Below the pieces are notes generated by a model that worked only from the letters and a program-made list of their open reading frames with translations, was not told the origin of the DNA and did not search any database. The position numbers and the translations under genes are program-made. A DNA stretch of 6,460 nt, from positions 1-6,460 of the forward strand of contig JAKAAL010000256.1 of NCBI GenBank assembly GCA_021802375.1. Direction: 5' to 3'. Below, in pieces: positions 1 through 4,707 of the stretch. The DNA comes from Bacillota bacterium (GTDB lineage: Bacteria; Bacillota_E; Sulfobacillia; Sulfobacillales; Sulfobacillaceae). The first letter of the stretch is position 1. Every line of letters begins with the position of its first letter.

Positions 1-96
1 CGGCCCGGGCAAACACGCCGGCGACGGAGTTTTCGTGTTCCGCAAGACGCTTTTGATGCTACTGCACCGGAGATTTTGCGGGTGTCCATTCGATGA
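1..96 (+). CDS. 3' end of an unidentified upstream gene (partial)
   Basis: Frame 1 is open from the left edge and stops at TGA 94-96, giving a 31-residue basic tail that begins RPGQTRRRR and ends ILRVSIR. The stop overlaps the ATG of the next small gene (ATGA at 93-96), the usual sign of translational coupling, which is the main reason to believe this tail is coding. Too little is present to name the protein. In many Firmicutes the genes before xseA include Asp23-family and AmaP-like envelope-stress proteins, nusB and folD. The next gene being a tiny membrane protein would fit an AmaP/Asp23 cluster, but that is a guess from context only. Confidence 0.5.
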   Translation, partial: RPGQTRRRRSFRVPQDAFDATAPEILRVSIR

Positions 97-245
97 GGCC
101 CTTCGGGTTGGGGAAACGCTGGCAATTACGCTGGCGTTCCCCCTTAGGCGTCATCGTGATGGGCATTGGTCTGTTGATGGGGGTGGCCGGGATTTGGCTG
201 GTACTCGTCGCCCTGCTGCTGGCAGGGCCCTTATTTCTACGGTGA
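93..245 (+). CDS. Small single-helix membrane protein, 50 residues
   Basis: ATG 93 to TGA 243-245 encodes 50 residues. The first 16 are positively charged (K8, R9, R13, R15). They are followed by about 30 hydrophobic residues (G19 to L49) containing GVIVMGIGLLMGVAG and WLVLVALLLAGPL, enough for one long or two short membrane helices. By the positive-inside rule the N-terminus should be cytoplasmic. No good Shine-Dalgarno precedes it, but its ATG overlaps the stop of the previous gene (ATGA), so translation is probably coupled. The frame is closed upstream by TGA 54-56, which limits the start. It resembles in size and layout the DUF2273-type small membrane proteins found beside Asp23/AmaP genes, but I cannot confirm membership. 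An overlapping open frame (35-301) in another phase has no SD and looks like a shadow. Confidence 0.55.
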   Translation: MRPFGLGKRWQLRWRSPLGVIVMGIGLLMGVAGIWLVLVALLLAGPLFLR

Positions 246-272
246 CAGTCTTTTATGCGAGGAGGATGTGTC

Positions 273-584
273 ATGGAAGATCAGGAACGCACACTGTTTG
301 ACAGCGTGGTGAGCGAGCCTCGGTTAGCCAACGCTAATCGTTATCTCGTTATGGGAGTGGCCGTGCCCGGTGCAGGCTCAGGAGAATCGTTGACTGCTGG
401 TGCGGCCGCGGTTTTTTTGAAGGGCCCTCAAGACGCCTTTGTCTTAGGCGATTTGTTTGGCGATGCGCTGCGGCAAGTGTTGGGTGGTCCGGAGGCCAAG
501 GCGATATTGCTGGCTTTCGTGGCCGGAGCCACCAGGGCTTTGCACGGCAACGCTCTGCCGGGTCAGTCATCGACGAAACAGTAG
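273..584 (+). CDS. Hypothetical protein, 103 residues
   Basis: I do not recognise this protein. ATG 273 is chosen over the in-frame ATG 255 because GAGGAGG (259-265) lies 7 bases before 273, while 255 has no SD. The product has a polar N-terminus and then Ala/Gly-rich stretches (VAVPGAGSGESLTAGAAAVF near 29-48, and AKAILLAFVAGATRAL near 75-90). The stretch at 53-70 (QDAFVLGDLFGDALRQVL) looks like an amphipathic helix. There is no signal peptide, cysteine or clear catalytic motif. It lies 27 bases after the small membrane protein and 32 bases before xseA, so it is probably co-transcribed with the exonuclease VII genes. A small folded cytoplasmic or membrane-peripheral protein is all that can be said. 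Confidence 0.7.
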   Translation: MEDQERTLFDSVVSEPRLANANRYLVMGVAVPGAGSGESLTAGAAAVFLKGPQDAFVLGDLFGDALRQVLGGPEAKAILLAFVAGATRALHGNALPGQSSTKQ

Positions 585-616
585 ACGGATGACGGAATGG
601 GAAAGGAGTCACAGTG

Positions 617-1825
617 ATGGCGCAGAACACGTTTTCCCGCACGGCGTCGACGGAGCCCGTCTCCGTCAGCGCCCTGGTATCGCAGATTAAGGCGGTGATG
701 GAACCCGCGTTTCGACAAGTGTGGGTGCATGGCGAGTTGACGGGGGTGAAACACCACCCCAGCGGGCATTGGTACTTTGCTTTGAAGGATGAGCAATCCC
801 AACTGCGCAGTGTGCTGTTCCGCCGGGATGCGGAGCGGTTGGCCTTTCCGTTGAAAGACGGCATGACCGTGGCCATTCGCGGCCGCTTGGGGGTTTATGA
901 GCGCGACGGGCAAACCCAGTTGTACGCCCAAACGGTGGAACCCTTGGGTGAAGGCGCTCAAAAGCTGGCCTTGGAGGCCTTGTACCGCAAGTTGAAGGCG
1001 GAAGGGCTTTTTGATCGTCCCAAACGGGTATGGCCCCGCATTCCGCAGGTTGTGGCTGTGATTACCGCCGCTTCCGGAGCGGCCCGCCGGGACATCGAAG
1101 CGGTGACGGCTCGTCGTTGTCCGGGCATTCCGTTGGATCTGATTCCCGCCACGGTGCAAGGAGCCCAAGCCGTGGACGAATTGGTCCGAGCTCTTCAGTA
1201 CGTGGATGCCGCCCGTCACAGTGTGGTGATTATTGGCCGGGGTGGGGGAGCCACCGAAGATTTGCAGGCTTTTAACGCCGAAGCGGTTGTACGAGCGGTC
1301 GCAGCCTGTCCGGTGCCGGTGATTTCTGCCGTTGGTCATGAAATTGATACCACTTTGACCGATTTGGTGGCGGATCGCCGAGCGCCCACGCCGTCTGCAG
1401 CGGCCGAACTGGCGATTCCGGATCTCGCCGCGTTAACGCATGAACACACCCAGGCTCAAGCTCGATTGACCGGAGCGTGGGCGGCTTACCGGCAACGCCG
1501 GATCGATCAGTGGACCCGATTGGCTCAGCATCCCTTGCTGGCTCATCCCGAGCTGTTAGCGGAAGGTTATCGCCGTCATTGGGAACGGCAAGCCGAACGG
1601 TGGGATCGGGTCTGGGCTCAGTGGACGGAGGCGCTTCGTCACCGACACGGCGTGTCGGCCGCCCGGGTGGCAGCATTGGATCCCAGGGCCATTTTGGGCC
1701 GGGGTTATGCTTATGTCACCGACCCTGTCGGCGCGGTCGTGACCGCTGTGAACGCTCCGAACCAGGCAATTATTCACTGGGCAGATGGCACCCGGACTTA
1801 CCGAAAGGAGGATGATCCCGCATGA
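617..1825 (+). CDS. xseA: Exodeoxyribonuclease VII large subunit
   Basis: Catalytic subunit of exonuclease VII, a cytoplasmic nuclease that degrades single-stranded DNA from both ends to short oligonucleotides and works with several XseB subunits. The product has 402 residues, normal for the family. An N-terminal OB-fold for ssDNA binding (about 14-110) carries the typical VHGELTGVKHHPSGHWYFAL. The catalytic region shows VITAASGAARRDIEAV near 152-167, GRGGGATEDLQAFNAEAV near 206-223, GHEIDTTLTD near 240 and DRRAPTPSAAAE near 255. The Asp of RRDI, the Arg of GRGGG and the His and Asp of GHEID match the residues known to be essential in E. coli XseA. The C-terminal tail has LDPRAILGRGYAYV, also typical. 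AAAGGAG at 602-608 is 8 bases before ATG 617. GTG 614 (5 bases away) is an alternative start adding one residue. The stop overlaps the xseB start (ATGA). Confidence 0.97.
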   Translation: MAQNTFSRTASTEPVSVSALVSQIKAVMEPAFRQVWVHGELTGVKHHPSGHWYFALKDEQSQLRSVLFRRDAERLAFPLKDGMTVAIRGRLGVYERDGQTQLYAQTVEPLGEGAQKLALEALYRKLKAEGLFDRPKRVWPRIPQVVAVITAASGAARRDIEAVTARRCPGIPLDLIPATVQGAQAVDELVRALQYVDAARHSVVIIGRGGGATEDLQAFNAEAVVRAVAACPVPVISAVGHEIDTTLTDLVADRRAPTPSAAAELAIPDLAALTHEHTQAQARLTGAWAAYRQRRIDQWTRLAQHPLLAHPELLAEGYRRHWERQAERWDRVWAQWTEALRHRHGVSAARVAALDPRAILGRGYAYVTDPVGAVVTAVNAPNQAIIHWADGTRTYRKEDDPA

Positions 1826-2016
1826 ATCCCGTCACGACGTTAACTTTTGAAGACGCGATGACTGAGCTCGAAACGCTTACACAAAAGCTCGAGAAAGGCC
1901 AAGTGCCGCTTGCCGAAGCTCTGACCCTCTACGAACGGGCTCAGCAATTGCTAGCACATACCGAGCAGCTGTTGGCTCCGTTGACGACGCCTGCACCGGT
2001 TTCGGAGGTTCGCTAA
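1822..2016 (+). CDS. xseB: Exodeoxyribonuclease VII small subunit
   Basis: Small helical subunit of exonuclease VII that binds the XseA C-terminal helices and is needed for the active complex. The product has 64 residues, slightly short for a family that is usually 65-85. It has the hallmark pattern: LTFEDAMTELETLTQKLEKG at 7-26, then PLAEALTLYERAQQLL at 29-44, i.e. two helices joined at a conserved Gly. The last 15 residues are a Pro/Thr-rich unstructured tail. The ATG lies inside the xseA stop (ATGA 1822-1825), and AAAGGAGG at 1804-1811, inside xseA, is 10 bases upstream. Both arrangements favour balanced production of the two subunits. Confidence 0.96.
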   Translation: MNPVTTLTFEDAMTELETLTQKLEKGQVPLAEALTLYERAQQLLAHTEQLLAPLTTPAPVSEVR

Positions 2017-2018
2017 GT

Positions 2019-2222
2019 ATGAGCGGACCTCCATCTGAAAAGGACGCGGGCACCAGAGATCGGGCCTGGGTGTTTCGCTGTCAGGCTTGCGGCGAAGCGT
2101 TTCGTCTGCGTAATCCATTCGAAGATCCCACCACCAGCACTGGATGCTGCCGACTCTGCGGCAGCCGGGATTGGCATATTTACGCCAAAGATGACCAAGG
2201 TCGTGTCCACATCGTGGATTGA
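2019..2222 (+). CDS. Small zinc-ribbon protein, 67 residues
   Basis: The protein has two cysteine pairs, C21-x2-C24 (CQACGEAF) and C44-x2-C47 (CRLCGS) with an extra C43, about 20 residues apart. This is the classic layout of a rubredoxin-like zinc ribbon or knuckle, so it probably binds one zinc ion. The fold is followed by DWHIYAKDDQGRVHIVD, a short beta-rich end. It has no catalytic motif and could bind nucleic acid or a partner protein. It starts 2 bases after the xseB stop, with GGAGG (2004-2008) inside xseB 10 bases before ATG 2019, so it is very likely in the same operon. In most Firmicutes the gene after xseB is a polyprenyl synthase (ispA), which is not present here. Its exact function is unknown. 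Confidence 0.85.
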   Translation: MSGPPSEKDAGTRDRAWVFRCQACGEAFRLRNPFEDPTTSTGCCRLCGSRDWHIYAKDDQGRVHIVD

Positions 2223-2258
2223 CTGGGGCCTCGACACGGGCTGGAAGGCGGCTTGTTC

Positions 2259-2267
2259 TGTTACAAT
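2259..2267 (+). promoter_or_regulatory. Extended -10 promoter candidate
   Basis: TGTTACAAT is an extended -10 element (TG-n-TACAAT, one mismatch to TATAAT). I see no good -35 at 16-18 bases upstream, which is acceptable for extended -10 promoters. Transcription would start near 2273-2275, only about 12 bases before ATG 2286 but about 33 before GTG 2307. It would drive the coiled-coil gene separately from the xse operon. Confidence 0.5.
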
Positions 2268-2306
2268 AAGAGGAGAGTATACACGATGAATTCGGAGGTG
2301 AGCCCC

Positions 2307-2738
2307 GTGGCAGACGACACGTCCCATACTCCCCCTTCCAGCTCCGTGGTCGAAATGCCGTGGGTGTTGATTAGCAATCAGATCCAACAACTTAACACTA
2401 ACATCAATCAGCGGTTTACTGATGAGCGCATCCGAATGGATGATCGTTTTACCACGCTGACGCAGAGAATGGATGATCGTTTTGCGGCTCAAGAAAAACG
2501 GATCGACGATCGATTTGATCAGGTTACCCAACGATTTGAGCAGGTCGCCCAACGATTTGATCAGGTGGATAAACGCATTGATACCGTGGAATTGCGGTTA
2601 GGTCAACGATTTGATCAGGTGGATCAACGCATTGACGGTCTGGAAGCCCGGCTGACTTTTCGCAACAGTACGTGGCTGACCATCATTCTTGCTCTGCTGA
2701 CTCTTATGCTTGGAGTCCTGTTAGCTCCGCATCTCTAA
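2307..2738 (+). CDS. Tail-anchored coiled-coil protein, 143 residues
   Basis: After a polar, Pro/Ser-rich start, residues about 20-116 form a highly charged repeat of the form R-h-D-x-R-F. Three 11-residue units (R43-Q53, R54-K64, R65-Q75) are followed by 7-residue units (R76-Q82, R83-K89, R90-L96), a 4-residue step (RLGQ, 97-100), and two more heptads (101-114). This is a long helix expected to form a parallel coiled coil. The C-terminus (W123-L139) is one membrane helix ending APHL, so the protein is probably tail-anchored with the coiled coil in the cytoplasm. The layout recalls XhlA-like phage proteins and Bdr-type repeats, but I cannot assign it. GTG 2307 is preferred because GGAGGTGA (2294-2301) lies just upstream and the promoter at 2259 leaves too little leader for ATG 2286. 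ATG 2286 (AGGAG 2271-2275) would add 7 residues. Neighbours do not reveal a function. Confidence 0.8.
   Translation: MADDTSHTPPSSSVVEMPWVLISNQIQQLNTNINQRFTDERIRMDDRFTTLTQRMDDRFAAQEKRIDDRFDQVTQRFEQVAQRFDQVDKRIDTVELRLGQRFDQVDQRIDGLEARLTFRNSTWLTIILALLTLMLGVLLAPHL
2434..2483 (+). repeat. 17-base direct repeat within the coiled-coil gene
   Basis: GAATGGATGATCGTTTT occurs at 2434-2450 and again at 2467-2483, offset by 33 bases, i.e. exactly one 11-residue unit of the protein. It indicates growth of the helix by in-frame duplication. Confidence 0.85.
2550..2635 (+). repeat. Two 32-base near-identical direct repeats
   Basis: The stretches 2550-2581 and 2604-2635 differ at one position only (A2571 versus C2625), giving 31 of 32 matches. 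The offset is 54 bases, or 18 residues (7+7+4), so the reading frame and helix register are kept. Both encode QRFDQVD(K/Q)RID. The near identity suggests a recent duplication or gene conversion and a likely site for copy-number change. Confidence 0.9.
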
Positions 2739-2932
2739 TACGATGTTTTCTTCTTTAAGTATTTGTGACTTTTTATCACACGTCATTCTTTTGCAATTTC
2801 AGATTCCGATAACATTTCCTCATTTCTCCTAAGACTCATGTTTCTCATTAATACACGAAGCTCAACACTAGCTGTTCCTGCGCCCGCAGGAACCTTGTTA
2901 ATCTTATGCCAAATTTAGAAGGATGAGGGCCA
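2739..2932. other. AT-rich gene-free stretch, probable border of accessory region
   Basis: These 194 bases hold no convincing gene on either strand. By hand count 2741-2870 is about 33% G+C, well below the flanking genes. A TGTGA-N7-TCACA inverted repeat lies at 2764-2780 and a GC-rich hairpin at 2874-2893. I see no tRNA, direct-repeat attachment site or clear promoter. It separates the conserved xse operon and coiled-coil gene from a run of phage-flavoured genes, so it may be an insertion junction or a regulatory region. That is inference. Confidence 0.5.
2874..2893 (+). terminator. GC-rich hairpin, possible weak terminator
   Basis: GTTCCTGCG and CGCAGGAAC form a perfect 9-base inverted repeat; with a realistic loop of 4 the stem is 8 bp. 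It is followed by CTTGTTAATCTT, only mildly T-rich. It lies 135 bases after the coiled-coil gene and 39 before the next start, so it could end the first transcript, act in the leader of the next gene, or be a protein site. Confidence 0.4.
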
Positions 2933-3232
2933 ATGGATACGGCGCTGGACATGTTGGATGATATTGCCTGGGACGGGTTTATGACGTGGGATGAAGTTTG
3001 CACAGTGGTGGATCAATGTAAATTTGTGTTGCGCGGGATTGACTATGTGGATGCTATGGATTTGCAATGTGCCGGAGCCGGGCGGTTCCCCTTTTTAGAC
3101 GTTCAAGTGGACGAACTTTATTTTAATTTACTCCGTTCTCCCTTGATTCCGGTGGGCGAGTTAGCACTCCATATTCTCTGGGACGGCACCCAGATTGCCG
3201 CGTATATTGCACGCACGTCGACTCCGCAGTAA
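2933..3232 (+). CDS. Acidic hypothetical protein, 99 residues
   Basis: I do not recognise this protein. It has 13 Asp and 3 Glu against 5 Lys/Arg, giving a net charge near -11, with the acids crowded in the first 60 residues (MDTALDMLDDIAWDGF, VDELYF). It has three cysteines (23, 29, 46), no membrane helix and no signal peptide. The second half (FPFLDVQVDELYFNLL, LALHILWDGTQIAAYIA) looks like strands and helices of a compact alpha/beta fold. The SD is AAGGA 2919-2923, 9 bases before ATG 2933. It is closed by a hairpin terminator that starts right at its stop, so it is likely a single-gene unit. Strong acidity in a small accessory protein is compatible with DNA mimicry, but nothing specific shows it. 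Confidence 0.75.
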   Translation: MDTALDMLDDIAWDGFMTWDEVCTVVDQCKFVLRGIDYVDAMDLQCAGAGRFPFLDVQVDELYFNLLRSPLIPVGELALHILWDGTQIAAYIARTSTPQ

Positions 3233-3267
3233 AACAGGGGGCCATCCGGCCCCCTTGTTCTCTGTTT
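3233..3267 (+). terminator. Rho-independent terminator after the acidic protein
   Basis: AGGGGGCC (3236-3243), loop ATCC, and GGCCCCCT (3248-3255) form an 8-bp GC-rich stem that begins 4 bases after the stop codon. With one bulged T (3256) it can extend through AAC/GTT. The 3' side TTGTTCTCTGTTT is T-rich though broken by G and C. Confidence 0.7.
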
Positions 3268-3322
3268 GGGATTTTTATCGTTTATGGAATCCTCTACATT
3301 ACTCGAAAGGAGCGCCAATCGT

Positions 3323-3994
3323 ATGGGCTTGGATATGTATTTGTTCCGAACGCGCCGCGTTCCGGGTTTTACGGCTTCGGATTATGAGCGTGTGAACACG
3401 GCCGTGTATCGCGCCGGAGCCGAAGGGGTTGACACATTAGATTTGGAGTCCGCTACCGGACTGCCGGGCGCGAATGCATTGCGGGAGTGCATTCACATTG
3501 AGGGTCAGGCTTTTCCACGGGCCACGATTTTTGCTCAGGCAGCGTATTGGCGGAAAGCCAACGCCGTGCATCAGTGGTTTGTCCACACCGTGCAAGAGGG
3601 TGAAGATGATTGCCGGTTGAGTGACCCGGTTAACGCAGACGCTTTGCACGCCTTGCGAGTCCGAGCGCAATTAATTTGGCTGGCTCATGCCGACACCGAA
3701 GGCCTGCCATGCCGTGTGCTGCCGCCGATTATAACGCACCAGCACACACAGCGCGTGCTGGATGATGGAGCGCCTATGACGGAGCGGCTTCTGGCCGCCC
3801 GCGCTTTGGAAACGCAGGAATCCGGAACGGTGGCCCGCATCCTCCTGCCGCCTCAACCCGGGTTCTTTTTTGGCAGCACGGCCCTCGATCGTTGGTATTA
3901 TAGCGACTTGGTTGGAACCATTAAGCAGCTGAATACCGTGATGAGCACGACGGATTGGGATCGCGAAGTCGTGTTCTATCATTCCTCTTGGTGA
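3323..3994 (+). CDS. Phage-associated 'MGLDMYL' family protein, 223 residues
   Basis: The start MGLDMYLFRTRR, the central AAYWRKANAVHQWFVHTVQEG (73-93) followed by DDC, and the C-terminal block with PGFFFGSTALDRWYYSDL and the ending FYHSSW match a family of uncharacterised proteins that I know mainly from phages, prophages and plasmids ('YWRKANxIHxWFV', 'TxYDxWY', 'FYYxSSW'). No biochemical function is established to my knowledge. The rich set of conserved W, Y, H and D residues suggests an enzyme or a ligand-binding protein, but I will not name one. The copy is longer than many relatives because of an insert near residues 17-70 (VPGFTASDYERVNTAVYRAG and beyond). ATG 3323 has AAAGGAG (3306-3312) 10 bases upstream; the in-frame ATG 3266 lies in the preceding terminator tail and is rejected. 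It is flanked by hairpins on both sides. Confidence 0.85.
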   Translation: MGLDMYLFRTRRVPGFTASDYERVNTAVYRAGAEGVDTLDLESATGLPGANALRECIHIEGQAFPRATIFAQAAYWRKANAVHQWFVHTVQEGEDDCRLSDPVNADALHALRVRAQLIWLAHADTEGLPCRVLPPIITHQHTQRVLDDGAPMTERLLAARALETQESGTVARILLPPQPGFFFGSTALDRWYYSDLVGTIKQLNTVMSTTDWDREVVFYHSSW

Positions 3995-4005
3995 TGCACG
4001 CTGTC

Positions 4006-4028
4006 GCCCGCCTCAGGCGGGCCTGAGG
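4006..4028 (+). terminator. Two overlapping alternative hairpins after the MGLDMYL gene
   Basis: GCCCGCC (4006-4012), loop TCA, GGCGGGC (4016-4022) forms a 7-bp stem. CCTCAGGC (4011-4018) and GCCTGAGG (4021-4028) form a second perfect 8-bp inverted repeat that uses the same bases, so the two structures exclude each other. No T run follows (TATCTTGTC), so it is at best a weak terminator. It starts 11 bases after the stop codon and ends 27 bases before the next ATG. Confidence 0.45.
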
Positions 4029-4055
4029 TATCTTGTCGAAAGGGGCGAAAGGTCG

Positions 4056-4409
4056 ATGCAACAGACATGGTGGAGTGGGTGCGAGATTCTGCATGCCGCC
4101 GATTTGGCTGAACGGGCCCAGGCAGATGGAGCGGTGGCCAGAGTGGTGCCAGGATTTCCCCGGTATGCCCAGGGGTTGTTGATCATTCTCTTTGAAGGCC
4201 GGCGCTGGGCGTTTCCGCTGCATGCCGATGGATCCGTGCACCGTTTCGACGAGTTCGAGCCGTCCGATTGTCAGTGGCAACGCTGGTTGCTGGAGTGGCA
4301 AGACATGGCCGCTCGATGGCAGCAATGGGTTCAACTGACTGCGGTGCTGCCGGCCGTGTCGTTCATTCCCTCGACAGAGGTTCCGGTGCAGCCTCCCATG
4401 GTGTCCTAA
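4056..4409 (+). CDS. Tryptophan-rich hypothetical protein, 117 residues
   Basis: I do not recognise this protein. It has eight Trp in 117 residues. Five are spaced along one predicted amphipathic helix (W74, W77, W81, W88, W91 in QWQRWLLEWQDMAARWQQW), giving an aromatic face that could meet a membrane surface, a partner or its own core. The middle (GLLIILFEGRRWAFPLHADGSVHRFDEFEPSD, about 40-71) reads as beta strands with a short 'FEGRRWAFPL' turn. No membrane segment is long enough to be sure. The C-terminus is Pro/Val-rich. The start ATG 4056 has AAAGGGG (4039-4045 region) about 11 bases upstream and AAAGG at 4048-4052 closer in; the spacing is imperfect. The next gene begins 14 bases after the stop, so the two are probably translated from one message. 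Confidence 0.75.
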   Translation: MQQTWWSGCEILHAADLAERAQADGAVARVVPGFPRYAQGLLIILFEGRRWAFPLHADGSVHRFDEFEPSDCQWQRWLLEWQDMAARWQQWVQLTAVLPAVSFIPSTEVPVQPPMVS

Positions 4410-4423
4410 GGAGAAAGGATGTG

Positions 4424-4627
4424 ATGCCCATGTCTCGCCCATTATTGCCGATTGATCACAAAGGCCTGACGCGCCGTGAAGCGGCCGATATGTTGCGCGG
4501 ACTGGCTGATTTCGTGGAAACCTACCCTACGGAGGGTGTGGTGTTGACGGTGGATTTGGAAGTCGCCGCCACCGGGTCCATAACGAATGCGACAAGCGCT
4601 CGGAAAAAGACGGCGCGGGCTCGCTAG
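4424..4627 (+). CDS. Small protein resembling amphi-Trp domain, 67 residues
   Basis: GLTRREAADMLRGLADFVET (14-33) is a helix with the S/T-R-E-E-A-A-x-x-L-R-x-L-A-D pattern seen at the start of amphi-Trp domain proteins. It is followed by a strand (GVVLTVDLEVAATGS, 38-52) where those proteins carry an ELEIGG-like strand. The characteristic later part is missing, and the tail (ARKKTARAR) is basic and probably disordered, so the assignment is tentative. Amphi-Trp domains have no settled function. Start choice: AAGGAG (4408-4413) is 10 bases before ATG 4424. GTG 4421 and ATG 4430 (GAAAGGA 4413-4419, 10 bases) are also possible. The open frame runs back to 4268 over the previous gene, but that extension has no SD. 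It ends 25 bases before a strong terminator, so it is the last gene of this unit. Confidence 0.7.
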   Translation: MPMSRPLLPIDHKGLTRREAADMLRGLADFVETYPTEGVVLTVDLEVAATGSITNATSARKKTARAR

Positions 4628-4652
4628 CGTTAGTCCTGCCTGGATGCCCATA

Positions 4653-4675
4653 AACCGACCGCTGGTCGGTTTTTT
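4653..4675 (+). terminator. Rho-independent terminator
   Basis: AACCGACC (4653-4660), loop GCT, GGTCGGTT (4664-4671) gives an 8-bp stem running straight into a run of six T (4670-4675). This is a textbook intrinsic terminator, 25 bases after the 67-residue protein. It also argues that the ATG at 4678, three bases downstream, is not a real start. Confidence 0.92.
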
Positions 4676-4707
4676 CTATGGTATTAGGCCGAAAGGAGAT
4701 GGCGACT

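Noticed and set aside
35..301. 88-residue plus-strand open frame
   Set aside because: It overlaps the better-supported 93-245 and 273-584 genes, has no SD and gives an Arg-rich product without structure.
563..1339. 258-residue open frame on the minus strand
   Set aside because: It is fully antisense to xseA, whose identity is certain, and its product is His/Gly-rich without motifs.
2219..2224. TTGACT as a -35 box for the coiled-coil gene
   Set aside because: It is 37 bases before the TACAAT element, far beyond the usual 16-18.
2791..2815. TTGCAA / TAACAT as a promoter pair in the AT-rich gap
   Set aside because: The spacer is only 13 bases.
2768..2829. 15-codon minus-strand ORF preceded by an AGGAG-like site
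   Set aside because: It is too short, the SD is only 2 bases from the ATG, and no further support exists.
3266..3322. Upstream extension of the MGLDMYL gene to ATG 3266
   Set aside because: The segment lies in the tail of the preceding terminator with no SD, while ATG 3323 has AAAGGAG at 10 bases and gives the family's usual N-terminus.
4268..4423. Upstream extension of the 67-residue gene to 4268
   Set aside because: It would overlap most of the second half of the Trp-rich gene, with no SD at 4268; good SD sites occur at 4408-4419.
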